A stretch of DNA of 64,000 nucleotides from Pseudozobellia sp. WGM2 (GTDB taxonomy: Bacteria; Bacteroidota; Bacteroidia; Flavobacteriales; Flavobacteriaceae), in contig NZ_JADNYK010000007.1 of the NCBI RefSeq assembly GCF_017810075.1, positions 176,498 through 240,497 on the forward strand, read 5' to 3'. Position 1 is the stretch's first letter. Every line of letters begins with the position of its first letter. Below are positions 18,839 through 28,125 of the stretch, one piece after another. Position numbers and translations under genes: made by a program. The notes under the pieces are model-generated. The model saw nothing but the letters and a program-made list of their open reading frames with translations. It was not told the DNA's origin and made no database searches.

Positions 18839-19804
18839 ATGGAATTCGTAAATAACACCAAGTTTCACACATTGATTCACCGTGCCTCCTTAAACGATGA
18901 TGTTATTGCAATGGCCGTTATGTGTAGGGTCACATACGATATTTTGGAGGATGGCACTACCAAAATAAGCAACGAACAGGATTGGGAGTTACATAAAACC
19001 CATTGGACTAGTGAATATGGGCCAATGGACACTGATGATGTTTACAGTAAAGGAGGTGTTGATATTATGATATTTGGCACTGCAAAAGCACCCCATGGAA
19101 AAGCCCTAAAGGAAAGTAATGTGATTATATCTTTAAACAAAAAAGAGATATATAAATTAAAAGTATTTGGTAATCGCAAATGGAAATCGTTTCTAGGCAT
19201 CTTAAGTATAAGTACTCCAGAACCCTTTACAGAGATACCGCTAACATTATATAATGCCTTTGGCGGAACAGCAAAATGGGACGGCCTCGAAGTACCATAC
19301 CCTTCCAATCCACATGGCAAGGGCTATTATTATACAAAAGAAGAAGCTATTGGCAAACCATTACCCAATATTGAACATGCAGATAGTTTAATCGACAAAT
19401 GGAATTCATGGCAAGAACCAGCGGGCGTTTGCTCCTTTCCTATTATGCCCCTAAAAGCAAAATATCATTTAGTTTTAAATGAGGAAAAAACTAAAATAGA
19501 AAAGCTGGATAACAAGTTTTTCAACTCGGCCTTCCCTAACCTCATTATTGATGAACTAAAAACTGGAGATTGCATTTCTATAAAAGGAGTAACAGGAGGA
19601 AAAGACTTTAATCTTATCGTACCAAATACTGAATTAGAAATCAATGTAAACTTAGGTGATAAAGTCAATAACAGAAAAATGACTATTGATCAAGTTGGTA
19701 TCCTACCAAATGAAAATAAAGGTTTCATAAGTTATCGTTTTCCCTTTAGATACGTTGTTAAGCCAATGGAAAAAAGACAGACAACATTAAATCACAAAAT
19801 ATAA
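18839..19804 (+). CDS. DUF2169-domain T6SS adaptor, copy 1
   Basis: 321 residues. The N terminus (NNTKFHTLIHRASLNDD ... MCRVTYDI) and the motif IPLTLYNAFGGTAKWDG with downstream NPHGKGYY are characteristic of DUF2169, whose members act as adaptors or chaperones loading effectors or PAAR proteins onto VgrG. It starts six bases after the DUF3540-like gene and is followed 11 bases later by the PAAR-like gene. A second, divergent DUF2169 lies after that, so each may serve a different half of the cargo. Confidence 0.85.
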   Translation: MEFVNNTKFHTLIHRASLNDDVIAMAVMCRVTYDILEDGTTKISNEQDWELHKTHWTSEYGPMDTDDVYSKGGVDIMIFGTAKAPHGKALKESNVIISLNKKEIYKLKVFGNRKWKSFLGILSISTPEPFTEIPLTLYNAFGGTAKWDGLEVPYPSNPHGKGYYYTKEEAIGKPLPNIEHADSLIDKWNSWQEPAGVCSFPIMPLKAKYHLVLNEEKTKIEKLDNKFFNSAFPNLIIDELKTGDCISIKGVTGGKDFNLIVPNTELEINVNLGDKVNNRKMTIDQVGILPNENKGFISYRFPFRYVVKPMEKRQTTLNHKI

Positions 19805-19815
19805 AACCAGAGAAT

Positions 19816-20574
19816 ATGCACTGCTCAATTCATACAAATGTTCACCCTATGGTCGGCATGGATCTCCACAACGGTATAGTTCCAGGTGTACCTCCTGTCC
19901 CTACTCCTTTTATGCCACATTTCGTTGCCCAAGTATTAGGGGGATTAAACCTAAAAGCTTCTCTGGCAAAAACTGTAATGTCCCATAATTTCATCACTTT
20001 ACAAAGGGGTTCAGATATTGGTCTAGGTATTGGTCACGTTGCCACAAACATTTTATTTCCCTTATTGGTTCTTACTAGTAGCTCGGTTTCACAATTCGGA
20101 TCATTTACGGTTCAGCTAGAAGGAAAACCGGCAGCTATAGCTCCATTGGTTTATGTCGGCTTCAATTTCAACTGCTATGATCCAGTTCCTTGGAACACCA
20201 ATTTGGTTGTGGCCCCGGGCTGTAATATGGCAGGGTTTAATTATGCGGACTATGTAGCAAGTATGGTAAGTATTGCACTCAGTATGGCAGTAGGGTTTGT
20301 TTGCAGCAAGGCATTTGGGGGGTTAACAAGTGCTTCTGGAGCAATAGTTGGCCGAGTGTTTGGAAAAGCTTTTTTAAAAGAAGGTTTAGAAGATATTGCA
20401 CAAAGTCAATTTGGTCAATTTGTTCAATCAGGTACTGAAGAAATCATGAAATATCACTTTGGAAATGCAATAGATGCTGGATCTAGTCTTGTAGGTCATG
20501 AACTAGGCTTACAAGATAACAGTTTTACGGCCGAGGCTGCCAATTTTTATACCGGAGAAATTCTTGATTCATGA
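19816..20574 (+). CDS. PAAR-like spike-tip protein with hydrophobic C-terminal region (possible effector)
   Basis: 252 residues. Residues 1-130 resemble PAAR-like proteins: HTNVHPMVGMDLHNGIVPG near the start, a Pro-rich loop PPVPTPFMPH, and scattered His/Cys that could bind metal at the tip. From about residue 150 a Gly/Ala-rich hydrophobic segment (YVASMVSIALSMAVGFVCSK then GLTSASGAIVGRVFGKAF) and an amphipathic tail follow. That C-terminal half has no recognised enzyme and could be a membrane-active toxin or only a docking region. The stop overlaps the start of the second DUF2169 by four bases, implying tight coupling. Confidence 0.6.
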   Translation: MHCSIHTNVHPMVGMDLHNGIVPGVPPVPTPFMPHFVAQVLGGLNLKASLAKTVMSHNFITLQRGSDIGLGIGHVATNILFPLLVLTSSSVSQFGSFTVQLEGKPAAIAPLVYVGFNFNCYDPVPWNTNLVVAPGCNMAGFNYADYVASMVSIALSMAVGFVCSKAFGGLTSASGAIVGRVFGKAFLKEGLEDIAQSQFGQFVQSGTEEIMKYHFGNAIDAGSSLVGHELGLQDNSFTAEAANFYTGEILDS

Positions 20575-21722
20575 AAAAAACCGCACAATTATTATCAGGG
20601 AAAAATTCAAAGGGCAAACCGTTTCTTTCCCTAATAGTAAAACGCACCTATGAAATTAATGATAATGGTAGTTGTTCGATATCGGACAAACAACTCCCTT
20701 TAGTTGTCGATTTAAAAACCAATAAAGAAAATGATGAGATTGTTGATCAAGACATAGATTTATATCCTTTTAAGCCGTTTACGGATATAATTGTCAAAGG
20801 GAAAGCAAGAAGTGTCAAAAACACTTTTTCATTTTTAGCATCTGTAGAAATAGCTAAGCTTAAATTAGATTTACAAATACAGGGAAACAGAAAAGTTTAT
20901 AAAAAAGAAAATGGTTCTTATGCTTTTAGTGAAGCTGAATCAATAAACGAGATACCATTAGAGTATAAATATTCTTACGGCGGTAAAGATTTACTAGCAG
21001 AAAAACCTTTTAAGGAAAAAATTATGGGCAAAGAGTCTTTCAAGCATATATTAGATGTAGTAGACCCTTTCGAAGGAAGCCCATACCGATATCCAAGAAA
21101 CCCAATTGGCAAAGGTTTTATAGTCGAACCCAATAATGAAACTATTGAAACCCTAAACTTGCCAAATATTGAGGATCCCAACAATCTACTAACATCCGAA
21201 AATTTTATTTGTAAAGAACCTTTCAAGTGGTATAGAATGCCTGTTCCGGTTTGTACAGATTGGGTATGCCCTGGCTGGTTTCCCCGAATTGCCTACTTCG
21301 GAATATACCCATTACCCAACGGTTTAGATGAAAATATTTATGAAATAAAAAATAAATGGTCCTCAAAAGAGCTCTTAAAGAGCACAAACGAAATAAAAAA
21401 ATCTCAGTTCTCTTTTAGAGCCTGTAATGGTGCCTCTCTCGGCTTACAATCTAGATATTTATTTGGTGGCGAAAGTTGTCGATTAACAAATATTCATCCG
21501 GACAGATCAGAATTTGTTTTTCGATTACCACAAGAAACACCAAAAATAAAAGTTGATGGTAGAAACGGCAAACTACTTAGAACGTCCCCGGTAATGCATA
21601 GTGTTATTATTGAACCGGACAAGAAAAAATTAAGCATTGTTTGGTGCGGAAGTGCAAAAGCAATTAGGCCTTATTTTGAGGAAGAATTGAAAACTATGCC
21701 CTATGAGGTTATCTGGCCATAA
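20571..21722 (+). CDS. DUF2169-domain T6SS adaptor, copy 2
   Basis: 383 residues, overlapping the PAAR-like gene by ATGA. The central signature IPLEYKYSYGGKDL and the later YRYPRNPIGKGF match the pattern of DUF2169, but the sequence differs greatly from copy 1 and it carries an extra C-terminal half (SFRACNGASLGLQSRYLFGGESCRLTNIHPD ...). It lacks a separate immunity-like neighbour on this strand. The rightward T6SS unit ends here; a 170-base convergent gap to the next gene contains no good terminator. Confidence 0.8.
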   Translation: MKKTAQLLSGKNSKGKPFLSLIVKRTYEINDNGSCSISDKQLPLVVDLKTNKENDEIVDQDIDLYPFKPFTDIIVKGKARSVKNTFSFLASVEIAKLKLDLQIQGNRKVYKKENGSYAFSEAESINEIPLEYKYSYGGKDLLAEKPFKEKIMGKESFKHILDVVDPFEGSPYRYPRNPIGKGFIVEPNNETIETLNLPNIEDPNNLLTSENFICKEPFKWYRMPVPVCTDWVCPGWFPRIAYFGIYPLPNGLDENIYEIKNKWSSKELLKSTNEIKKSQFSFRACNGASLGLQSRYLFGGESCRLTNIHPDRSEFVFRLPQETPKIKVDGRNGKLLRTSPVMHSVIIEPDKKKLSIVWCGSAKAIRPYFEEELKTMPYEVIWP

Positions 21723-21892
21723 AAATTGACTTAAAAAAATTCTCCATTTACACCCATGACCACATTGCAGCCATGAAAATCAGTACTTCAGCTAGTGCAA
21801 GCCTTGCTCGTGCAGATGTAAATGGTCAACAAGAAACAGCTGAAAATGGTAGACGTATCGCCAATTGAAAACTAGCCTCGTAATCTGAATTT

Positions 21893-22549
21893 TTAATTTG
21901 CTAGTTGATTATCTCGAAGAAACTCGTTTAATGGAGTTCTATTGTTATTTTGAATAATAAAAACATCACTAGTAACTCGACCGTTGGCCGTTTGAAATAG
22001 ATGCTCAATTCGATAACCTCTATCGCTACGGTATGTGAAAACATATCCGTTGCTTCTTCTTTCCCTTTCTCCCGTGTATCTCACCGATTGATCGTGCAAT
22101 AGCTGCCTTAAATGATTTCTCTCAGCGACTATAGCCAATTGGTGCGGTCTATCGAAGATAGTTCTACGATGGGCATAATCAGGTGTTCGAAATCTTTCTT
22201 CCAGTATATGCAAGAGATTAAGTTGAAAACTATGATTGCTTCCTCCTAACAAATCATCGATATCGACGGTTCCCAAGAAATGGCTGTCGACAAATTCACT
22301 GGTTCTACTTACAAATCTCAAAGGCACCATGGCATCGTCGTCGATAAAACGCATCATATTTCTATCGAAGTTTGTAATATTAGCGATGTCAACTATTCTA
22401 TACTGCAAGGTGCGGTTATTGTTCGTATAAAGAATAGCTCTTGAATTTATTTGGTTTAAACGATTAATAAATTCAGGAATTCTCAAAACTGGATCTTCAC
22501 CATGCCTTCTGTTAACCGTGCTTATTTGTATCATTTGTCCATTTAGCAA
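21893..22549 (-). CDS. uncharacterised T6SS-linked protein
   Basis: 218 residues, no signal peptide or transmembrane helix, rich in Asn and Arg. I do not recognise a named family with confidence. The block FLGTVDIDDLLGGSNHSFQLNLLHILEERFRTPDYAHR (about residues 90-128) looks like a conserved core of alpha-helical character, with Asp and His/Glu residues that could be catalytic, and the last 60 residues form a small beta domain. It lies 71 bases after tssC on the same strand, so it is probably the last gene of the clpV-tssB-tssC unit, opposite the VgrG cargo. It may be an effector, immunity or sheath accessory protein. Confidence 0.55.
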   Translation of the reverse strand: MLNGQMIQISTVNRRHGEDPVLRIPEFINRLNQINSRAILYTNNNRTLQYRIVDIANITNFDRNMMRFIDDDAMVPLRFVSRTSEFVDSHFLGTVDIDDLLGGSNHSFQLNLLHILEERFRTPDYAHRRTIFDRPHQLAIVAERNHLRQLLHDQSVRYTGERERRSNGYVFTYRSDRGYRIEHLFQTANGRVTSDVFIIQNNNRTPLNEFLRDNQLAN

Positions 22550-22620
22550 AAAACACAGTAGGTTAACATAATCCTATATGTTTCGTACTGTGTTTAAAAT
22601 TAGTTTGTTCTGTTAATATT

Positions 22621-23967
22621 TTACTGCTGCTCATACTCAGAATCCCACTCATTGCCATCGTCGCCTTTTTGACCTTCCATTTTGATCATAAAGTTTTTGG
22701 CCGGGAAATAGGGTTTCATGTGTATATCTAAATGCACTTTGTCTTTTTGAACGGAATCTTGCTCAAAACGCTTGATAGAGAAATCTTCGATGAGCTTGTC
22801 AGGTCCGGTGATGCCGTCCAAGAATTTTACGATTTGGCCCATCAATTCTTTACGGGTTCTGGCGTTGAAATTTTCAAAGGCCCTTCGGTTAAGGAAGTCC
22901 ATCAACACTTTGGTGACATAATCGAATACCCTCACGACTGAGTAAGTCTGCAGCCCCAGGTTATCACCATTGAACAAGGTCTTGGCCGAAAACGCCATTA
23001 CCTTACCATATTCGTTGACCATCGGGATCAAGCCCAGTTTTTCCAATTGAGCAATATCACTTTTCTTCAAGTCAAAACGTACGCCGTCTACTTCGTTCAT
23101 ACCACCGAACTTTTTACCTGCAGTTACTTGCGACATTAAGGTTTTATATACTTTACCGGCCAAAGCTCCTGAAGGAGGCACAAAAAGATCATCTTGCTCC
23201 CCTACTTCATCGTGTTTGCCACGACCTACCAGCCAATTGCAAGACATCATCACATTTGACCTGAATTTATCTCCGCCGGTAAGATTGGCCGCCTCGAACA
23301 TTTCCATCACATCGTCAGGCTCATCTAAATGCTCAAAATCGGTCACCAACATCACCTTATTTTCATGGGCAATTTTGGCCCATTTTTCCACCACTTTATT
23401 AGACCCCAAGTAACCAGGAATAACCAATAGGCTGTAATTCTCCCGAAGATCAAGTCGATCAAAGTTATCGGTTAGCTCTGCGTTGATCGCATCGATGAAA
23501 CGGGTATTGTCTAAATCTTTCATCTGCTCTAACTCGGCATTGACGATAGATATATTTTTGACCTTTTCAGATTCTGAGTTTTTGTAGAACAGGGCAACAG
23601 ATCGGTACGAACGCTCTAAATTTCTTGTCGAATCGATCGCCCTGCCCAAGTTTTTGTTCAATGAATCGTGAGCGGCCTTGGCGCTACTCTCACATTCTTC
23701 GACCATTTGGGCAATATCATCAGAACCCGATAAAACTTTTGACCAGATTTCCATAGTCTTTTTTAAAGTTTCACGCTCTTCTTTTTTGCTCATTTCAGTT
23801 AAGAAAATTCGCTTTCTTGCCTTGCGTTCCGGATTCATATTCTGAACGCCTTCAACGCAGGCTTCGAGTAAATCAAAACCTCCGAACTTGACCAGTTTAT
23901 CACTACTTTCTTGTAAAAATGCTGCTGGGTTCTCTACCGGAGAAAATTCTTGTGCTGTAGTTGCCAT
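22621..23967 (-). CDS. tssC: T6SS contractile sheath large subunit TssC
   Basis: 448 residues, typical length. Together with TssB it forms the sheath that contracts to drive the Hcp tube. Family features include the N-terminal helical segment, NVMMSCNWLVGRGKHDE in the core and the FNARTRKELMGQIVKFLD region near the C terminus. It starts six bases after tssB and shares its operon with clpV. The C-terminal acidic tail (GDDGNEWDSEYEQQ) is surface-exposed in the family. Confidence 0.96.
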   Translation of the reverse strand: MATTAQEFSPVENPAAFLQESSDKLVKFGGFDLLEACVEGVQNMNPERKARKRIFLTEMSKKEERETLKKTMEIWSKVLSGSDDIAQMVEECESSAKAAHDSLNKNLGRAIDSTRNLERSYRSVALFYKNSESEKVKNISIVNAELEQMKDLDNTRFIDAINAELTDNFDRLDLRENYSLLVIPGYLGSNKVVEKWAKIAHENKVMLVTDFEHLDEPDDVMEMFEAANLTGGDKFRSNVMMSCNWLVGRGKHDEVGEQDDLFVPPSGALAGKVYKTLMSQVTAGKKFGGMNEVDGVRFDLKKSDIAQLEKLGLIPMVNEYGKVMAFSAKTLFNGDNLGLQTYSVVRVFDYVTKVLMDFLNRRAFENFNARTRKELMGQIVKFLDGITGPDKLIEDFSIKRFEQDSVQKDKVHLDIHMKPYFPAKNFMIKMEGQKGDDGNEWDSEYEQQ

Positions 23968-23973
23968 AATGTA

Positions 23974-24423
23974 TTATTTATTTTCTTCTATTTCGGTTAA
24001 TAATGCACGAATAGCATCTAATAAAGCTTGTTTCGCTTCTGGGTCTGCAATAGCCGTCTTTAGAATCTTATTCGTTTTCAATTGTTTCACGACCTTTACA
24101 TATTGGTCTTTTTCAGTTGCCAGATCTTTGAGAAAACTACTTTGTCTAGTGATTCCCTTTGCTCCAAAATCACCCAGATTGGCAAACTTGAGCATCTCTT
24201 TCTTACCTACGCCATCGGCATTCTCAAATTCTACTTCGACCTTAGGCCCAAAATGCTCGAAGACTTCTTCAATGGTCTTCAATCCGTCTTGTACTACTGG
24301 TTTGATGGCCGGGTCATTGGTCAATTTTTCTACCAGTAAGGTTCTATTTCTCGGTATGTCGGCAAATGCTTCATTGGCATCTAATTTGACTTCCGTTCCT
24401 CCAATTCCGTATGTATCACTCAT
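23974..24423 (-). CDS. tssB: T6SS contractile sheath small subunit TssB
   Basis: 149 residues. It contains the conserved N-terminal VKLDANEAFADIPRNRTLLVEKL and the central EEVFEHFGPKVEVEFEN, followed by a C-terminal helix (AIRALLTEIEENK) that in the family is recognised by ClpV after contraction. Spacing is ten bases from clpV and six to tssC, so the three are translated from one message. Confidence 0.96.
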   Translation of the reverse strand: MSDTYGIGGTEVKLDANEAFADIPRNRTLLVEKLTNDPAIKPVVQDGLKTIEEVFEHFGPKVEVEFENADGVGKKEMLKFANLGDFGAKGITRQSSFLKDLATEKDQYVKVVKQLKTNKILKTAIADPEAKQALLDAIRALLTEIEENK

Positions 24424-24433
24424 AATTTGGCAT

Positions 24434-26956
24434 TTAGATTATTATTTCACTTTTTATATTTTCTTCTTTGGCCTTGACCCCATTCATTTGCCATTGCAAA
24501 TTGTTATGTTCGCTCAAGCCCAATTTGATATGTGTTCCCTTTTCTATTTTTCCTGAGATGATCATCTTTGACAATGGCGATCTTAAATCACTTCGAATAA
24601 TACCGCGTAAAGGGCGGGCGCCATATTTGGGTGTAAACCCCTTTTTGGCGAGCATAGCGATTGCTTCATCAGTAATATCTAGAGTGATGCCCTGTTTTTT
24701 CAAGGCTTCATAAAGATCTTTCAACTGTATTCTAAAAATCTTACCGATATTCTCTTCGGTTATGGGAGAAAAGGGTATGATTTCAGTAAGGCGCCCTAAG
24801 AATTCTGGTCTAAAATGGCCTCCCATCATTTCAAGCAAGTCGCTTGATTCAGGAATTTTACCCCTTCCAAAAGAGTCGACAATAAATTGACTGCCAATAT
24901 TTGAGGTAAACAAAATTACGGCATTAGAAAAATCACCTTCTTTACCCAATCGGTCGTGTAATTTACCCTCGTCTAAAATCTGTAAAAAGATATCGAACAC
25001 CGAAGGGTGTGCCTTCTCTATTTCATCAAAGAGAACTATCGAATAAGGTTTCTGCCGGATTTTGTTCACCAATAGCCCTCCTTCCTCATAACCAATGTAT
25101 CCCGGTGGTGCCCCGTATAATAACGCTGCTGAATGTTCTTCTTTAAATTCAGACATATCGAAACGGATAATGGAACGTTCATCTTGAAACAAAAATTCCG
25201 CCAGGGCCTTTGCCAATTCTGTCTTTCCCGTTCCGGTAGGTCCCGAGAAGAAAAATGATCCGATCGGCAAGCCTGGTTTACTTAAACCTGAACGAGACTC
25301 TAAAACGGCCTCGGTAATCGTAGCGACCGCATGATCTTGCCCAATAACCCTCTTAATTAGTTGCTCCTCCATATGAAGCAACCGTTCTTTTTCATCGGCT
25401 TTGAGTTTTCCGGTCGGGATACCCGTTTTATTTGCGATAGTTGCTGCAAAATCATGTTTGGTAACGCTTATTTTTTCTCTCTTGGCTATTATCTCTAAAT
25501 CACTCAAAATCTGGTACAGAACCTCAAAACCATCTTCGGGGTTATCGATACTTGATATCTTGTGCTCATCACCCATTTCAGTAAATAAAAGATAGCTTAG
25601 CTTGTTCTGCATTTGAGTGTACATCCAATTTTGCTCTGCCATCATTTTATGGGCCGCCCACTCTTCTTCTTGTAGTTTTTCAATTCTCAATTTTAGTGCG
25701 GCTATTTCTAGCAACGATGTTTCTAACATAAATTTCGCGGCAGACATGGTTCTATCAATAAGATCGATAGCAGAATCGGGCAGACTTCGTTCTTTATTGT
25801 AGCGTTTTGCCAAACGTATCGCCTCAGAAATAGTTTCATCTTCGATGGCCAAGCGGTGATGATCGCTATAATAACCGACCGAATCTTTAATCATACGTTG
25901 GGCCGATGATTCACTGGGTTCCATTAAGCTTACCACCTCAAATTGGCGGGCTAGGCCCTCATCTGATTCGATGTGTTTACGAAAGGCATCATTGGTAGCT
26001 GTTGCAATTACCGTTAGTTCACCTTTTACGAGCTCCGATTTTAGAATATTGACCAAACCCTGATTGCCAGATTTTTTATCAGATAGATTTTTTAGTTCAT
26101 CAATAAATAAAATAGGCTTATCGAACTGTTTGATTTCGTTAAAGACCTTTTGAAAACGGTCTTCAATCTCGCCCTTATACCCAGCCCCGGATACTAAGTG
26201 TATAAAGTCTAGCTCGAAAATTCGAGCATCTTTGAAGTTATCGGGAATATTTTCACCTATCGTGGCATACGAAAAACCGTTTATCAACACGGTTTTACCT
26301 ACACCAGGGTCACCGAGTATTAAAACATTGGGCTTTGAGCGTCGGCCAAGGATTTCCATAATCATTTTAATTTCAGAATCTCTGCCTGAAATGTTTTCGA
26401 TCGCACCGCTACGGGCTTGCATCGTTTTGTCGATGCAATATTTTAGCAAGGTAGAACCGACCTGGCCATTCTTATGTTTAGAACTAGCCTGCCCAACAGT
26501 ATCATTTGATTGGGTCGATTCTGCTGTTGTCGGCAAAACGTATGCTACAATCTCGTTAGGCGTAAGCGGAAATGTTTTTAGCTGGTCGTATGAAAAACCT
26601 ACACCCGGGGTCGATAGTGCTATTAATAGGCAATGCTCGTTCAAGTCATCTAAACCTAATTTCAACTTGATATTTTCCGCTTCGTAGAACACGGCCTCGA
26701 CCAAAGAATCTCCCGTCGGGTGTTCTGATATTTTAGCCGTTTTTGGTAACGACTCTAATCGTACTTCGGCCCATTCTTCAACATAATATGCATCTTGACC
26801 CATACTTTCGATAAAAGAAAACAACCCTATATCTTTATGTAAGAGTGCCTTAAGCAAATGTGCCGATGAATAATGCTTATGGGCATATTCTTTAGCGAGT
26901 GCCTGTGAAATATGAGTTACTTGCTTTAGGTTATCAGAAAGTATATAATCTACCAT
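24434..26956 (-). CDS. tssH: T6SS sheath-recycling AAA+ ATPase ClpV/TssH
   Basis: 840 residues. Order: Clp N-domain (1-145), AAA1 with Walker A GDPGVGKT near residue 216 and Walker B ILFIDEL, a middle coiled-coil (about 405-470), AAA2 with Walker A GPTGTGKT near 568 and Walker B IVLFDEIEKA, then the D2-small domain. ClpV hydrolyses ATP to unfold contracted sheath. It is the first gene of the leftward clpV-tssB-tssC unit. Its position in the T6SS locus and the direct linkage to tssB/tssC separate it from housekeeping ClpB. Confidence 0.95.
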   Translation of the reverse strand: MVDYILSDNLKQVTHISQALAKEYAHKHYSSAHLLKALLHKDIGLFSFIESMGQDAYYVEEWAEVRLESLPKTAKISEHPTGDSLVEAVFYEAENIKLKLGLDDLNEHCLLIALSTPGVGFSYDQLKTFPLTPNEIVAYVLPTTAESTQSNDTVGQASSKHKNGQVGSTLLKYCIDKTMQARSGAIENISGRDSEIKMIMEILGRRSKPNVLILGDPGVGKTVLINGFSYATIGENIPDNFKDARIFELDFIHLVSGAGYKGEIEDRFQKVFNEIKQFDKPILFIDELKNLSDKKSGNQGLVNILKSELVKGELTVIATATNDAFRKHIESDEGLARQFEVVSLMEPSESSAQRMIKDSVGYYSDHHRLAIEDETISEAIRLAKRYNKERSLPDSAIDLIDRTMSAAKFMLETSLLEIAALKLRIEKLQEEEWAAHKMMAEQNWMYTQMQNKLSYLLFTEMGDEHKISSIDNPEDGFEVLYQILSDLEIIAKREKISVTKHDFAATIANKTGIPTGKLKADEKERLLHMEEQLIKRVIGQDHAVATITEAVLESRSGLSKPGLPIGSFFFSGPTGTGKTELAKALAEFLFQDERSIIRFDMSEFKEEHSAALLYGAPPGYIGYEEGGLLVNKIRQKPYSIVLFDEIEKAHPSVFDIFLQILDEGKLHDRLGKEGDFSNAVILFTSNIGSQFIVDSFGRGKIPESSDLLEMMGGHFRPEFLGRLTEIIPFSPITEENIGKIFRIQLKDLYEALKKQGITLDITDEAIAMLAKKGFTPKYGARPLRGIIRSDLRSPLSKMIISGKIEKGTHIKLGLSEHNNLQWQMNGVKAKEENIKSEIII

Positions 26957-27177
26957 GGGTAAAGATTTAATAAGTGTGTTTTATAGCTTTAGAATCTCTT
27001 CGGTTTAAAAGCTATCTATCGAGTACATTAATGCACTTTCTCTTTAATGTTCAGCCCTTTATAAAGGTTAACATGATAAAAGAGGAGATGATTCTTAAAG
27101 AGTATGAACAAAAAGAACTTTAGAATTGACTTTCGTATTTGACAGAGTGCCTCCATCAAGCGGTAAGGCCTTTATCC

Positions 27178-27209
27178 AAAAAAAACCGAGGTAAAACCCC
27201 GGTTTTTTT
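27178..27209 (-). terminator. intrinsic terminator after the collagen-repeat gene
   Basis: A GC-rich hairpin (ACCGAGG and CCCCGGT, one mismatch, loop TAAAA) is flanked by A-runs and T-runs. On the minus strand it ends in a U-run just past the stop of the leftward collagen-repeat gene. It also separates that gene from the clpV promoter region. Confidence 0.75.
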
Positions 27210-27223
27210 GACTTATGTTCTTT

Positions 27224-27787
27224 TTAATAGTCTAGACCAAAATGATTCATTACTTCTTCGTAAGACATTTTTTCGAAGTTAGGTTGTGCTACCTTGGATG
27301 TTGCATTTGAAGGAATCAGCACAAATCTAAACGCTGTAAAATCACCAAAAATCTGGTTTGTAGTGCCAGTTCGCCTTCCTGCAAAAATAATACTACCTAT
27401 TCTAGCAATGGAATAGTAATTTCTTTCTCCAGTTAGATATGGCAGATTAATTGCCAATCGGTTTGGGTTTCCATCGCTTCCACCCCTGCCGTAAGCTAGA
27501 AGTATTGCTCCGTCAATCACCTCAGCTGTAATATTAGAATCAAAAACTTCCTGTGATTGACTAAATGTAGCTACGTCCGAAAATGTTGATGCCATCCAAC
27601 CCGAAGCAATAACATTGGCATTGCCATCTTCACCTTGCGGGCCCTGTTCGCCCGTTTCACCTTGTGGGCCTGGGTCACCTGTAAGTCCTATCTCACCTTG
27701 TGGCCCCTCGGGCCCTTCCTTATCACATGAGACGAACATAACTCCCATTGCTAAGAACAACATTGTAAATAATTTCATAGTTTTCAT
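27224..27787 (-). CDS. collagen-like-repeat lipoprotein
   Basis: 187 residues. A lipoprotein signal ([20 protein letters not shown]) places it in the envelope. It is followed immediately by ten or so Gly-X-Y triplets ([31 protein letters not shown]), the collagen-like repeat, and then a C-terminal globular domain of about 130 residues with no recognised family ([24 protein letters not shown] onwards). Such proteins often form trimers via the triplet region. It ends at a good terminator. Its role is unknown and no link to the T6SS or to the downstream protease pair is shown. Confidence 0.8.
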   Translation of the reverse strand: MKTMKLFTMLFLAMGVMFVSCDKEGPEGPQGEIGLTGDPGPQGETGEQGPQGEDGNANVIASGWMASTFSDVATFSQSQEVFDSNITAEVIDGAILLAYGRGGSDGNPNRLAINLPYLTGERNYYSIARIGSIIFAGRRTGTTNQIFGDFTAFRFVLIPSNATSKVAQPNFEKMSYEEVMNHFGLDY

Positions 27788-28125
27788 AATTTTAAATTTT
27801 AATTGATAAAGGTTTTTATTATTTACCCTTTAATAGGTATGGGGCCAAAAAGGTTAACAAGAGGTGATAAAAAATTGATTTAGTTCAAAAAAAATACAGT
27901 TCTCCAAAAAGATTTTTCTCAAACACTCACGAATTCAATCACCGATAAGCCTCATAATACTAGCTCATTAATGGCTTTTCTACGAAAAACTCAAAGACCT
28001 TTAAAAAAATGCGTAAGTTTATTACCGCAAGTGGCTCTTGAAAGATTTACATTTCGTTTTTAGTTGTCAACGCCTCTTTTCTTCCCCCATCAGATTTTAA
28101 AAAGTACGTTCTAAAATTTATAGCT
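27788..28125. other. intergenic region before the subtilisin gene
   Basis: 338 AT-rich bases with no coding potential. It must contain promoters for both flanking genes, which diverge. AGTTCAAAAAAAATAC at about 27886-27901 partly resembles the repeat family of the accessory region but lacks its CGATT end, so it may be chance. No convincing -33/-7 pair was found. Confidence 0.35.

Noticed and set aside
21773..21868. 31-codon frame MKISTSASASLARADVNGQQ... after the second DUF2169 gene
   Set aside because: No promoter, no family, low complexity; possibly a remnant of an immunity or effector gene but unsupported.
27886..27901. AGTTCAAAAAAAATAC upstream of the subtilisin as another repeat copy
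   Set aside because: It lacks the CGATT end and is in AT-rich core DNA, so chance is likely.
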